From Prevotella dentasini JCM 15908 (lineage in GTDB: Bacteria; Bacteroidota; Bacteroidia; Bacteroidales; Bacteroidaceae): a stretch of 64,000 bases of DNA. A model generated the notes under the pieces. The model was not told the origin of the DNA. It made no database searches and worked only from the letters and a program-made list of their open reading frames with translations. The stretch spans positions 1 to 64,000 of the forward strand of contig NZ_BAKG01000015.1 of NCBI RefSeq assembly GCF_000614065.1. The letters are read 5' to 3'. Below are positions 30,797 to 40,885 of the stretch, in pieces (the first letter of the stretch is position 1; the number at the start of each line of letters is the position of its first letter). The translations under genes were made by a program, and so were the position numbers.

Positions 30797-32880
30797 ATGA
30801 ATGATCAAATGGATTTTCACTCATTGTATAATCGTCTGCTGGTGCTTGCGATATTTTCCTGTGTTGCCGTAACACTGGGAAGCTGTGGTGTGGAGCGAAA
30901 CATCAAGAAAGGAGAAAAGTTCCTTTCGCTTGGTGAATATTATGATGCAGCTGCACAATTCAAGACAGCTTACCAACGCACACCACCGAAAGACAGGCAG
31001 CAGAGGGGTGAAATGGCTCAAAAAATGGCATTATGCTACGACCGTATAGCTGTTTCTCAACGGGCAATTGCAGCCTACAGGAATGTTATCCGATACAAAC
31101 AGGATGATGGGGAAACACATCAACGACTGGCAGACAACCTGATGAAGAATGGAAGTTATGCCGATGCAGCAAAGGAATACCGAATAGCTCTTGATTCTAT
31201 GCCTGACAACCCGGGTATTATCAGCAAGCTGCAAGCAGCTTCAGCCGCGTCAGCTACCAAGGAGCAAGGCTCGAAATATATTGTAAAGAAGATGGATATC
31301 TTCAATTCACGCCGGCAGGACTTTTCCCCCATGCTGTACGGAGACCACTTTGAGCAGCTCTATTTCACCTCTACACGCAACGAGGCACAAGGCGATGAAT
31401 TGAGTGGTATCACAGGCGTAAAGCCGGGCGACATCTTTGTCAGTGAGAAAGACGACAAGGGCAAATGGGGCAATCCCCACACAATAGAATCTGGCTGAAC
31501 ACTGTGGCCGATGAAGGGACGCCTGCGTTCTCAGCTGATGGCAGAGAAATGTACATCACCCAGTGTCTGACCGACCCAAGCTATCCGCGCTATGCACAGA
31601 TAGCCGTCAGCAATCGCTCGGATGCTGCATGGGGCAAGGCTACCAAACTCGAAATCAGTCGCGACACGCTCTCCAGCTTCGCCCATCCTGCTATTTCGCC
31701 CGACGGCAATTGGCTCTATTTTACAAGCGACATGCCCGGTGGAAAGGGCGGACTTGATATTTGGCGCGTTCGTCTCATCGGCGGTACGACAGGTGGTGTT
31801 GAAAATCTCGGAGAACCCATCAATACACCCGGCGACGAGACTTTTCCTACGTTCCGCCCCAATGGAGACCTTTATTTTTCCAGTAACGGACACGGCGGAT
31901 TGGGAGGCCTTGACATCTTTATAGCCAAGGTTGGCAGCGACCGACGCTACCATTTGGAACATCCCGGCTATCCGCTCAACTCTCAAGGTGATGATTTCGG
32001 CATGACCTTTGAAGGACCTCACAACCGTGGGTTCTTCTCGTCCAACCGAGGCGACGGCCGTGGCTGGGACCACATTTATAGCTTTGAGCTTCCCGAAATT
32101 ATACAGACGGTCAAAGGATGGGTTTATGAGATGGATGGCTACGAACTTCCCGCAGCGCAGGTGTTCATGGTAGGCGATGACGGAACAAACAAGAAGCTGT
32201 CCGTTAAAGGCGATGGCTCATTCGAGCAGGAGATACAACCGGGAGTCAGCTATATTATGCTTGCGACCTGCAAGGGTTTCCTCAACCATAAGGAAGAATT
32301 GCGTGTAGAGCCGGTAGGCGAGTCAAAAGAACATACAATCCAGTTCCCATTGGCAAGCATCCGTGTCCCTGTGATGATTGACAATATCTTCTACGACTTC
32401 GATAAAGCCAACCTCCGTCCCGAATCGGAAAAAGCTCTTGACGGACTTGTCAGTCTTCTCAACGAGAATCCAAATGTAACGATAGAACTCTCCGCTCATA
32501 CAGACTACAAGGGATCGGCCGAATATAACAAAAGGCTTTCACAACGACGTGCCGATGCCGTTGTAGCATATCTTACGGCCCATGGTATTGCCGCTGACCG
32601 ACTGACTCCTGTCGGCTACGGAAAGGAACGCCCAAAAACTGTCCGTAGGAAACTCACAGAGAAATATTCTTGGCTGAAAGAGAATGATGCCCTTTCCGAA
32701 GAGTTCATCAAGAAACTCGACAAAGACAAACAGGAAATAGCCAACCAGCTCAACCGACGCACGGAGTTTGTTGTCCTCCGTACTACTTACGGTATGTTCG
32801 ACGAAAAGGGCAACCTGAAACAGCAGCCGAAACCAAAGAAAAAGGTTGAGACAGAAGAAGATGAGATTATAATAGAGTAG
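30797..32880 (+). CDS. porE: PorE-like OmpA lipoprotein of type IX secretion (frameshifted)
   Basis: The domain order matches P. gingivalis PorE (PG1058): lipoprotein signal with LGSC, TPR repeats (about 25-150), a WD40-like beta-propeller (PAISPDGNWLYFTSDMPGGK), a carboxypeptidase-regulatory domain (VKGWVYEMDGYELPAAQVFM), and a C-terminal OmpA domain (FDKANLRPESEKALDGL, ELSAHTDYKGSAEYN). PorE anchors the type IX machinery to peptidoglycan. The length, about 694 residues, is close to PG1058. The frame breaks near 31485-31494 after NPHTIES; one base restores LNTVADEGTPAFS. Confidence 0.87.
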
Positions 32881-32883
32881 CAA

Positions 32884-34191
32884 ATGCAACTTCCACAAGA
32901 ATTTGAAGCCTATACCCGGGCACTCTTCGGAGACAGCCTCTACCAGTCTTTCCTTAAAGGCTTGGAAGAGCCTGCCCCCGTAAGTATTCGTCTGAATCCT
33001 TTCAAGTTCCCTGCTCATGCAACTATCAGTGACGACTTGCACCCACAGCCAGTCCCTTGGTGCAGGGAAGGCTTTTGGCTCAATAGCCATCCGAACTTTA
33101 CTTTTGACCCACTCTTGCACGCAGGAGTCTATTATGTACAGGAAGCATCGTCAATGTTTCTTTCACACGTCCTTCGTCATTGGGTTAAACATCCGGTTGT
33201 AGCACTTGACCTCTGTGCTGCTCCGGGAGGCAAGACCACCTGCGCCCGTGCTGCCCTTCCCACAGGTTCGCTGCTATTCTCCAACGAACCTATAGGGAAA
33301 CGTGCACAAATCCTTGCAGAGAATGTGCAGAAATTTGGACATCCCGATGTAATCGTCACCAACAATTATCCACGCGATTACAAAAAGACAAAGCTCGTTT
33401 TCGATATTATCATTGCCGATGTGCCTTGCTCTGGTGAAGGCATGTTTCGCAAGGATGCACAGGCGGTTGAGGAATGGAGCCTTCAGAATGTAAAGAACTG
33501 CCGACAGCTACAACGTAGTATCATTGCAGACATTTGGGAGAATCTTAAGCCCGGTGGTCTCCTTGTCTATTCCACCTGCACTTTCAACGCGCATGAAAAT
33601 GAGGAGAATATTGCATGGATACTTAGCCAATATGACGCTCAATTGTTATCCGTACCGACAGGAGAAGATTGGAACATAACCGGTTCACTTGTCAGCAACC
33701 CATTGCCTGATGGTAACGACTTTTCCGTCTATCGATTTATCCCCGGCAGAACGCGTGGTGAAGGATTCTTCATGGCTATTATAAGAAAACAGGATAAGGA
33801 TAACTATCCTGACGACAACATTAAGACCAGTAAATACATCTCCGAGGCAGAGAAAAGACTACGCATACTCTCTCATGGAGTAAAGGAGGGGATGCTGAAA
33901 GGCAAGACGATTGTTCCTGACCATAGCTTTGCCCTCTCAACCACGGCAGACAAGTCAGCCTACCCTATCCTTCCCGTTTCTTACGCGACAGCAGTTAGTT
34001 ATCTCCGCCATGAAGCCATTACGCTTCCCGATAGTGCGCCACGCGGCATAATACTCCTTGCCTATCAGGGACAAACGCTCGGTTTCGTCAAAAACCTTGG
34101 CAATCGTGCCAACAATCTTTATCCGCAGGAATGGCGCATCAAAAGCAGCCACGTGCCGGAAGAACATAAAATTATTATATCAAGGAGTTGA
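32884..34191 (+). CDS. rsmF: NOL1/NOP2/Sun-family rRNA methyltransferase (RsmF-like)
   Basis: The SAM motif VALDLCAAPGGKT, motif IV DVPCSGEGMFRKD and the catalytic STCTFNAHENE are the hallmarks of m5C RNA methyltransferases. GEGMFR is typical of RsmF/YebU. The C-terminal third has the RsmF-type RNA-binding region ending LGFVKNLGNRANNLYPQEWR. It begins 3 nt after the porE stop and is probably cotranscribed. The exact rRNA site is inferred from the family only. Confidence 0.88.
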   Translation: MQLPQEFEAYTRALFGDSLYQSFLKGLEEPAPVSIRLNPFKFPAHATISDDLHPQPVPWCREGFWLNSHPNFTFDPLLHAGVYYVQEASSMFLSHVLRHWVKHPVVALDLCAAPGGKTTCARAALPTGSLLFSNEPIGKRAQILAENVQKFGHPDVIVTNNYPRDYKKTKLVFDIIIADVPCSGEGMFRKDAQAVEEWSLQNVKNCRQLQRSIIADIWENLKPGGLLVYSTCTFNAHENEENIAWILSQYDAQLLSVPTGEDWNITGSLVSNPLPDGNDFSVYRFIPGRTRGEGFFMAIIRKQDKDNYPDDNIKTSKYISEAEKRLRILSHGVKEGMLKGKTIVPDHSFALSTTADKSAYPILPVSYATAVSYLRHEAITLPDSAPRGIILLAYQGQTLGFVKNLGNRANNLYPQEWRIKSSHVPEEHKIIISRS

Positions 34192-34317
34192 TGATGTCAA
34201 AGAAATAAGGGAATCAAGAAGCGTTTAACACAACACTAATCCTCCTGTAAATTTCACAACAACTATATATTAGAAATTCTCCCACCGCTCCATAATCCTA
34301 TAAATTCAATTATAAAC

Positions 34318-35112
34318 ATGCAACAATACCTTAACCTCCTCAACCGCATCCTCACCGAAGGAACAAAAAAATGCGACCGTACAGGAACGGGAACGCTCTC
34401 TGTCTTCGGCAATCAAATGCGATTTAATATGGCAGATGGATTTCCTCTCCTTACGACGAAGAAACTCCATCTGAAGAGTATCATCTACGAACTCTTGTGG
34501 TTTCTCAGGGGAGATACCAACGTACGCTATCTTCAGGAACATGGGGTGAGAATATGGAATGAATGGGCGGACGAAAAAGGAGAGTTGGGACCCGTCTACG
34601 GACATCAATGGCGGTCGTGGCCTGACTACAAAGGCGGAACTATTGACCAGATAAAAAACGTAGTAGAGCAGATAAGATACAATCCTGACTCGCGCCGCAT
34701 GCTTGTAACGGCATGGAACCCTGCGGAAGTAGACGAAATGGCGTTACCCCCCTGTCATTGCCTTTTCCAGTTTTATGTGGCTGATGGCAGGCTCTCCCTC
34801 CAATTATATCAACGCTCTGCCGATACCTTTCTTGGCGTACCTTTCAATATTGCCTCCTACGCGCTTCTACTTCAGATGATGGCACAGGTAACGGGGCTTG
34901 AGGCTGGTGAGTTTATCCATACCACAGGCGATACCCACCTCTATCTCAACCATATAGAACAGGTTCGTCTACAGCTTACCCGTGAGCCACGCCCACTGCC
35001 GAAAATGAACATAAACTCTGATGTAAAAGACATCTTCGATTTTCAGTACGAAGACTTTGAGCTAATCGAATACAATCCTTATCCACACATAGCAGGTAAA
35101 GTTTCAGTATAA
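34318..35112 (+). CDS. thyA: thymidylate synthase
   Basis: ThyA methylates dUMP to dTMP with methylenetetrahydrofolate. At 264 residues it has the same length as E. coli ThyA. The catalytic Cys is in [12 protein letters not shown], with [20 protein letters not shown] before it and [20 protein letters not shown] after. It lies upstream of folA, which regenerates tetrahydrofolate from the dihydrofolate that ThyA makes. Confidence 0.97.
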   Translation: MQQYLNLLNRILTEGTKKCDRTGTGTLSVFGNQMRFNMADGFPLLTTKKLHLKSIIYELLWFLRGDTNVRYLQEHGVRIWNEWADEKGELGPVYGHQWRSWPDYKGGTIDQIKNVVEQIRYNPDSRRMLVTAWNPAEVDEMALPPCHCLFQFYVADGRLSLQLYQRSADTFLGVPFNIASYALLLQMMAQVTGLEAGEFIHTTGDTHLYLNHIEQVRLQLTREPRPLPKMNINSDVKDIFDFQYEDFELIEYNPYPHIAGKVSV

Positions 35113-35117
35113 AGTCT

Positions 35118-35252
35118 GGGAGTTGGGAAGTTATGTAGTTAGAATAAAGGTTTATACACGACGTCTTCTAAACATCATTGCAGCAAAGTACTTGGTCAAC
35201 TTCCTTTAACTTCCCAAACTCTTTTAACTTCCTTAATTCTTTTAAATCCACA
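35118..35252. repeat. thyA-folA spacer with inverted ends
   Basis: GGGAGTTGGGAAGTT near 35118 can pair with AACTTCCCAAACTC near 35220, giving a long hairpin of about 115 nt. The AACTTCC/TTTAACT words also occur in the prfA-flanking spacers (25437-25612, 26741-26882) and before rlmI (21460-21480). It may be a small hairpin element. Confidence 0.4.
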
Positions 35253-35263
35253 AACAAGATAAA

Positions 35264-35752
35264 ATGCATATCAATATCATTGCAGCTGTGGCATCTAACC
35301 GCGCTATCGGCTATCAAAACGACATGGTTTACTTCATTCGTGAAGACCTAAAACGATTCAAGCAGCTTACGACAGGACACACCGTCATTATGGGCCGCCG
35401 CACTTTTCATTCACTGCCCAAAGGCGCATTACCCAACCGTCGCAACATCGTCCTTAGCCGAACCGAAAAAAACTTTCCCGGTTGCGAGGTCTATGCTTCT
35501 CTCTCAGAAGCGCTTGCACACATTGAAACAGATGAAGAGACATTCATCATTGGTGGAGCAACGCTCTATAAGGAAGCTCTCCCCATTGCCAACCGACTTT
35601 ATCTCACCGAAATAGCAGCCGTTCCTCCCCATGCCGACGTGTTCTTTCCAGAATATGAAGATGAGGCTTGGCGTGTTGAGCTAAAAGAAGAACATGCAGC
35701 CGTCGGAGATACACCTGCTTATTCTTTCGTGGACTATATCAGGACAAAATAA
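35264..35752 (+). CDS. folA: dihydrofolate reductase
   Basis: FolA reduces dihydrofolate with NADPH. Motifs are INIIAAVASNRAIGYQNDMV, VIMGRRTFHSLPKGALPNRR and FIIGGATLYKEALPIANRL. The 162-residue length is normal. It follows thyA at 151 nt on the same strand, so the two share a pathway and perhaps a transcript. Confidence 0.96.
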   Translation: MHINIIAAVASNRAIGYQNDMVYFIREDLKRFKQLTTGHTVIMGRRTFHSLPKGALPNRRNIVLSRTEKNFPGCEVYASLSEALAHIETDEETFIIGGATLYKEALPIANRLYLTEIAAVPPHADVFFPEYEDEAWRVELKEEHAAVGDTPAYSFVDYIRTK

Positions 35753-35869
35753 TTCCCGACAAACAGATTTCCTCAGAATAAAGCTAAAGAAATTAGAGTC
35801 CTACGTACTTAAAAAGTCTCTGTTTCTGCTTCGTTTTATAGCGCTCACAACAACTTTTAATATACAGAA

Positions 35870-35902
35870 GCCGATAATTCCTTATAGAAGGAATTTATCG
35901 GC
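35870..35902. terminator. hairpin between convergent folA and wecB
   Basis: GCCGATAATTCCTT and AAGGAATTTATCGGC pair with one bulge around ATAG. It lies between two converging genes and probably ends transcription from both. The U-tract is poor on either strand. Confidence 0.6.
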
Positions 35903-35956
35903 ATTCAGAAAGGCAGGGATGATAGCCCTCCCCACATTGGGGGAAGACACTATTGT

Positions 35957-37092
35957 CTAACTTCTCTCTAACAAGGTCTGCACAATACGCTCTGCGGAAC
36001 GACCATCCCAACGGTCAGGTATGGCAGCTGATTTCCATTTTCCTGCCACCATATCGGCAACAGAGGAGCCAAGCAGCCCGGCATCTTCCCCGACAAGGAC
36101 ATTCGTCCCTATCTTGACAGTCTCTATATGCTCCGTATAACTATTGAGAGTGATACAGGGGACGTTATTGAACGTAGCCTCTTCAGCCACATTTCCCGAA
36201 TCGGTAACTATTCCGAGAGCATGTGAAGTCAGATAGCTGAACTCCAAATACCCCAATGGTTTGACGAGATAAAGATTGTGCAAATCAAAGCCATTACGAA
36301 GGCCGAGCGCAAGCAGTGTAGACTCAGCATCCTCTCGAAGCGGAGCTATTACGGGAATCTCTCCGGCAGCCTTTAACAGGGAACGTATCATCTGCTCAAG
36401 ATTGTCCTTATTTGTCAACAAAGCCTTGCGATTAAGTGTAAATACAATATAGCCTTTATCTCGAAGATGTAAATCCTTAACAGCTTCAATACCATCAAAC
36501 GATAACTTTTCCATTCGTTCACGATTGTAACGGATATTGTCTATAAGGATGTTTCCAACCATATAGACCTTTGACAGCTCTGCTCCCTCTTTATTGGCTA
36601 TGCTGTTATTGCTGAATCCGGCAGTAAAAAGGATGTCGGAAAGTCCGTCTATGACGAGTCGGTTGATTTCTTTCGGCATCGTGATGTCAAATGATCGTGT
36701 TCCAGCAGCAATATGAGCAAGAGTAATGGCCTGCTTTTTTGCAACAATGGCAGCTGCCATTGTTGATGCGAGGTCGTCCACCACAATGACAACATCGGTG
36801 GGATGCTCCTGTAGATACAACTCGAACTTGGACATGACTTGCCCTGTCAATTCATTAAGATTCTGACATTCTACACCCAAAAAGACATTGGGACGATGGA
36901 TACAGAGGTTGTCAAAAAGATTGTCTTCGAGGGTCGGGTCTGCTGCACGGCCTGCATAGACGAGCGAGTAAGAAACAATACGGTGATTTTCAATCCCCGA
37001 AAGGCTGTTAATAGCCTGATAATGGGTGCCACCTTGATAAAATTAGGGCGCGCACCGCAGAAAATACAGAGATGTAAGTTTTGTTTTGTCAT
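35957..37092 (-). CDS. wecB: UDP-N-acetylglucosamine 2-epimerase, non-hydrolysing (frameshifted)
   Basis: It interconverts UDP-GlcNAc and UDP-ManNAc for surface polysaccharide. The N-terminal FCGARPNFIKVAPIIRLL (start 37092) is the family opening. Later motifs are LAHIAAGTRSFD, IVFTLNRKALLTNKDN and TDSGNVAEEATFNNVPCITL. The frame breaks near 37003: one missing T (GCCTTTT read as GCCTTT) restores SGIENHRIVSYSLVYAGRAA joined to DPTLEDNLFDNL. The total is about 378 residues. A terminator-like hairpin lies only 20 nt upstream of the start. Confidence 0.87.
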
Positions 37093-37111
37093 TTATGAAT
37101 GTAAAATAAAA

Positions 37112-37160
37112 GCCCACCCTGACATTCCCAAAGAGAAAGAGAATGTCTAACGGGATGGGC
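37112..37160 (-). terminator. terminator of the nfeD-SPFH operon
   Basis: On the minus strand GCCCATCCC...GACATTC pairs with GAATGTC...GGGTGGGC in a two-part stem, followed by TTTTATTTT. It ends the SPFH transcript 69 nt past its stop and lies directly before wecB. Confidence 0.8.
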
Positions 37161-37228
37161 GACAACATATTCTTCTTTAGTTCTTCAACCTCTACTCTCC
37201 TTTTTCCGGGAGGGTGAAAACAGAATCT

Positions 37229-38179
37229 TTATCCTTTGAACATATCCTTTATACCCCCTATTGACCCCAAGAGGTTGGAAGCCTCAAAAGGCAGATAGAC
37301 TGTCTTTTGATTGCCACTATGCGCCATTTCCGTGAGCATTTGGATATATTTCTGCGCAATGAGATAGTTAGCGGGATTAGTGCTCTTTCCTACTGCGTCG
37401 GTAATTTTTTGGATAGCTACAGCTTCTGCTTCTGCTTTGCGAATCCGTGCTTGTGCTTCTCCTTCAGCAATAAGTATTTGCTGCTGTTTATCGGCTTCGG
37501 CACGGTTGATAGTAGAAGCTTTTTCACCTTCAGATTTGAGAATGGCAGCCTGTTTCTCTCCTTCACTTGTAAGAATCGTCGCACGCTTGTTACGTTCAGC
37601 CTGCATTTGCTTTTCCATTGCCTGAAGGACACTTTCAGGTGGCGTAATATCCTGAAGCTCTACACGATTTACCTTGATTCCCCACTTGTTGGTGGCATCA
37701 TCAAGAACAGCACGGAGCTTTGTGTTTATGGTGTCGCGCGAGGTAAGAGTTTGGTCAAGCTCCATTTCACCAATGATATTACGTAGGGTTGTCTGCGTCA
37801 GTTTCTCAATGGCATTAGGAAGATTGTTGATTTCATAGACAGCCTTGAACGGATCAACAATCTGAAAGTACAGAAGTGCATTAATCTGCATCTGAATATT
37901 GTCTTTTGTGATAACGTTCTGACGGTCGAAATCGTAAACCTGTTCACGCAAGTCTATCGCATTCGTATAGGTGTAGCGTCCATTCTTTAGGGCCACAATT
38001 TCCTTTGCACGATCTATAAAAGGGATAATGAGATTGATACCCGGCTGGAGGGTGGCATAATAGCGACCGAGACGCTCTACGATTTTGGTCTCGCTCTGCG
38101 GAATAATGACAAGGGCCATCTTGGCAAAGATAATAACCAAGACGACGATTGCTATGAAAACTACGCTTGTGATTGGCAT
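37229..38179 (-). CDS. SPFH/Band 7 membrane protein (QmcA-like)
   Basis: One N-terminal transmembrane helix (about 3-25) is followed by the SPFH domain (IPQSETKIVERLGRYYATLQ to about residue 190). A long charged coiled coil comes next (SEGEKQAAILKSEGEKAS, EADKQQQILIAEGEAQARIR), then a glycine-containing tail. The 316-residue length fits QmcA/stomatin-like scaffolds, which organise membrane microdomains. The nfeD gene just upstream is the usual partner of this family. Confidence 0.92.
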   Translation of the reverse strand: MPITSVVFIAIVVLVIIFAKMALVIIPQSETKIVERLGRYYATLQPGINLIIPFIDRAKEIVALKNGRYTYTNAIDLREQVYDFDRQNVITKDNIQMQINALLYFQIVDPFKAVYEINNLPNAIEKLTQTTLRNIIGEMELDQTLTSRDTINTKLRAVLDDATNKWGIKVNRVELQDITPPESVLQAMEKQMQAERNKRATILTSEGEKQAAILKSEGEKASTINRAEADKQQQILIAEGEAQARIRKAEAEAVAIQKITDAVGKSTNPANYLIAQKYIQMLTEMAHSGNQKTVYLPFEASNLLGSIGGIKDMFKG

Positions 38180-38328
38180 AATAATAAAATTGTTAAAGAT
38201 GTGAAAGGAATTGATAGGCCTCTACCTGCACCATCGCTTCCAAAATATTATTGGAAAATATATCTGCGCGGCTGTATAAAAACACAACGCTTAAATCATG
38301 ATTAACTTTCTATTGCAAATATCCATGG

Positions 38329-38784
38329 TCAATTGTCAATACTTTCTACACTGATAATGATGGAGTCAAGACTGCACACACGCACCTGCTGTCCTACTGA
38401 TAGAGAATGATGACCTGCTGTCTGCGCTTTCCATGAATCACCATCTATCTGTACCCGTCCATATCCGTCTGGCTCAATAGCTTCCGTTACTTTCCCCACA
38501 CGTCCGATAAGGGCGTCAGCATTGCTCGTCCTGCAATCACCACTACGATGGAAATACTTTAATGCAACAGGGCGGACAAAGAAGATACTCAACAACGAGA
38601 CAATGGCAAAGGCTATAATCTGTGCTGCCAGGCTATCAGCTATAAGCGAGACAAGGATTCCTGCCAATCCACCAATAGCAAAACACAGAATGAAAAAGTC
38701 ACCGCTGGTCAGTTCCAAAACAAGACATAAGAGACTGACAAGCAGCCACACTAACCAAAGGTTCTGAACGAAATAATCTATCAT
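38329..38784 (-). CDS. NfeD-family membrane protein
   Basis: The 151-residue protein has three to four transmembrane segments (about 8-80) and a C-terminal OB-fold (NADALIGRVGKVTEAIEPDG and GRVQIDGDSWKAQ). This is the short NfeD1b/YbbK type that pairs with SPFH proteins, as here. Confidence 0.9.
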   Translation of the reverse strand: MIDYFVQNLWLVWLLVSLLCLVLELTSGDFFILCFAIGGLAGILVSLIADSLAAQIIAFAIVSLLSIFFVRPVALKYFHRSGDCRTSNADALIGRVGKVTEAIEPDGYGRVQIDGDSWKAQTAGHHSLSVGQQVRVCSLDSIIISVESIDN

Positions 38785-38952
38785 TTTGGGTCTGGTTTTA
38801 TTTCGATGGTAAAGTTACAAATAAAAAACAAAACAACAAAGGAAAAGAAAGAAAAGTAAATTGAAAAGAGTTAATTTACCAATAGACTATTTAACAGACC
38901 TCCTCAAATGAAAAATATCTTTCCGAAAGCCAAAAGAAAAAACCTCTGTTTT

Positions 38953-38983
38953 TTTGCGCTTTCCGAAATCTTTATTATATTTG
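38953..38983 (+). promoter_or_regulatory. promoter of the glycine cleavage operon
   Basis: TTTG (38953-38956), exactly 19 nt, then TATATTTG (38976-38983) match the Bacteroidetes consensus. Transcription should start near 38990, leaving a leader of about 210 nt before gcvT. Confidence 0.8.
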
Positions 38984-39012
38984 CACAAAAATTATAAGTC
39001 CTGAACAACAAA

Positions 39013-39195
39013 ATGCAATATATCGGTCTACAGACTCTAAAGCAAGGAAAGCTGAATTTTTATTTGGCCATAGAGAGACATGCCGCTTCCCATATTAACG
39101 AAAGAGAATATTTCTTTATGCGACAAATAGACTCAACACCATCGCTATACGAGACCAAGACATACTGCATTGAGAATCGCCTACTTAAAAACTAA
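39013..39195 (+). CDS. possible 60-codon leader ORF of the gcv operon
   Basis: This frame begins about 23 nt after the predicted transcription start and stops 6 nt before the gcvT start codon. That spacing would allow translational coupling. The peptide (MQYIGLQTLKQGKLNFYLAI onward) has no recognisable domain and no run of Gly, Ser or other codons suggesting attenuation. It may be only chance in a leader. I saw no glycine riboswitch signature here. Confidence 0.35.
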   Translation: MQYIGLQTLKQGKLNFYLAIERHAASHINEREYFFMRQIDSTPSLYETKTYCIENRLLKN

Positions 39196-39201
39196 AGCAA
39201 T

Positions 39202-40287
39202 ATGCAAAACAAAACAACCTGTCTCTACGACAAGCACGTAAAATTGGGAGCATTGATGTCTCCCTTCGCTGGATATGAAATGCCTATCCAGTACACCGAC
39301 ATCACAAGTGAACACAATGCAGTCCGCCACCATTGTGGAGTATTTGATGTTTCCCACATGGGTGAGGTCATTGTTTCTGGCCATGATGCCGAGAAGTACG
39401 TTAACCATATATTCACCAACGATTTCACTGGTGTTCCTTCTGGGAAAGTTCTTTATGGAATGTTCTGCTATCCCGATGGTGGAGTTGTTGACGATACATG
39501 TATCAGCAAACTTGACACAAACCTTTACCTTATGACCATCAACGCCTCCAATATAGATAAGGATGTTGCATGGTTTGAAGAGAATGCAAAGGGTTATGAT
39601 GTTGTTCTCTGCCACAAAAGCGAATACTATGGCCAGCTCGCTGTACAGGGTCCGGAGGCCGAAGAGAAAGTTCAAGAACTTTTAGGCATAAAATGCGATG
39701 ACCTGAAATTCTACGAAGTGAAAACCGTAGAGAAATTTGATGAAACTATTATCATCTCCCGTACTGGCTATACTGGCGAAGACGGATTTGAAATTTACGG
39801 TACCCACAAGTTTATCGTTGACTGTTGGGACAAACTGATAGCAGGAGGCGTTACTCCCTGTGGACTTGGATGCCGCGACACACTCCGTTTCGAGGCTGGA
39901 CTTCCTCTCTATGGCGACGAGCTGACAGACAAGATTAGCCCTGTCATGGCAGGTCTTTCTATGTTTGCCAAGTTCGATAAGGAAGAATTTATCGGTAAGG
40001 AAGCTTTGTTGAAACAAAAGACAGAAGGTGTAGCACAGCGTCTTCGCGGTATTGAACTGGAAGGAAATGCCATTCCAAGACATGGCTACAAGATTCTTAA
40101 AGACGGCAAGGAAGTTGGTGAAGTTACAACTGGCTATCGCCTTATTTCTGTAGATAAAAGCTGTGCAGTGGCTCTCGTTGATGCTGATATAAAGTTGGGT
40201 GATCAGGTGGAAGTACAAATCCGCAAAAAAATATTCCCCGGCACCGTCATCAAAAAGAAGTTCTACGAAACAAAATACAAAAAATAA
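39202..40287 (+). CDS. gcvT: glycine cleavage T protein (aminomethyltransferase)
   Basis: GcvT moves the aminomethyl carbon from the H protein to tetrahydrofolate and frees ammonia. Its 361 residues include HVKLGALMSPFAGYEMPIQY, CGVFDVSHMGEVIVSG, ISRTGYTGEDGFEIYG and GLGCRDTLRFEAGLPLYGDE, all folate-site landmarks. It is the first enzyme gene of a five-gene operon with every subunit present and intact. Confidence 0.96.
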   Translation: MQNKTTCLYDKHVKLGALMSPFAGYEMPIQYTDITSEHNAVRHHCGVFDVSHMGEVIVSGHDAEKYVNHIFTNDFTGVPSGKVLYGMFCYPDGGVVDDTCISKLDTNLYLMTINASNIDKDVAWFEENAKGYDVVLCHKSEYYGQLAVQGPEAEEKVQELLGIKCDDLKFYEVKTVEKFDETIIISRTGYTGEDGFEIYGTHKFIVDCWDKLIAGGVTPCGLGCRDTLRFEAGLPLYGDELTDKISPVMAGLSMFAKFDKEEFIGKEALLKQKTEGVAQRLRGIELEGNAIPRHGYKILKDGKEVGEVTTGYRLISVDKSCAVALVDADIKLGDQVEVQIRKKIFPGTVIKKKFYETKYKK

Positions 40288-40393
40288 ATCAAGGCACATA
40301 GAGGAGTCCAAAGTCCACAAAGACACGTAGGAAACTATCAAAGGACAACACTATATATTAGAAAATCACAAACAATAAAAGAATAAGAATATT

Positions 40394-40774
40394 ATGGCAA
40401 AAGTTATTGAAGGACTCTATTATTCAGAGTCGCACGAGTATGTCAGAGTAGAAGGCGAAGTAGCTTACATTGGTATAACAGACTACGCACAGCATGCACT
40501 GGGTAACGTTGTTTATGTTGATATGCCAGATGCTGACGACGAGTTTGAGCAGGAAGAAGGCTTCGGTGCAGTAGAAAGCGTAAAGGCCGCTTCTGATCTC
40601 AATTCTCCTGTTTCTATCAAGGTGCTCGAAGTAAACGAAGCTCTCGAAGATGAACCAGAACTGCTCAACAAGGACGCTTTTGAGAACTGGATTATCAAGG
40701 TAGAGCTGACAGATAAGTCGCAGCTTGACAAGCTCATGGATGCTAAGGCATACGAGGCTTTCTGTGCCCAGTAA
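40394..40774 (+). CDS. gcvH: glycine cleavage H protein
   Basis: This 126-residue carrier swings its lipoyl arm between P, T and L proteins. The lipoylated Lys is in GAVESVKAASDLNSPV near residue 63, and the N-terminal YSESHEYVRVEGEVAYIGIT is typical. The genes for its partners lie on both sides. Confidence 0.97.
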   Translation: MAKVIEGLYYSESHEYVRVEGEVAYIGITDYAQHALGNVVYVDMPDADDEFEQEEGFGAVESVKAASDLNSPVSIKVLEVNEALEDEPELLNKDAFENWIIKVELTDKSQLDKLMDAKAYEAFCAQ

Positions 40775-40809
40775 TTCCCTGCCTATTTTTCCAACACCAA
40801 ATATTAATT

Positions 40810-40849
40810 CTCTCCATCTACACCGCATAAGCATGGTGTGGATGGAGAG
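40810..40849 (+). other. strong hairpin between gcvH and gcvPA
   Basis: CTCTCCATCTACACC and GGTGTGGATGGAGAG pair over 15 positions with one mismatch around a 10-nt loop. There is no U-tract, so it is not a classic terminator. It may set mRNA stability so that the small H protein is made in excess. Confidence 0.7.
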
Positions 40850-40885
40850 GTGTGACGAATAACCCAATCTTATATTACGGAAAAG

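Noticed and set aside
38984-39201. glycine riboswitch before gcvT
   Set aside because: The paired aptamer cores (GGAGA and CACCGAAGGGG-like) are not found in the leader.
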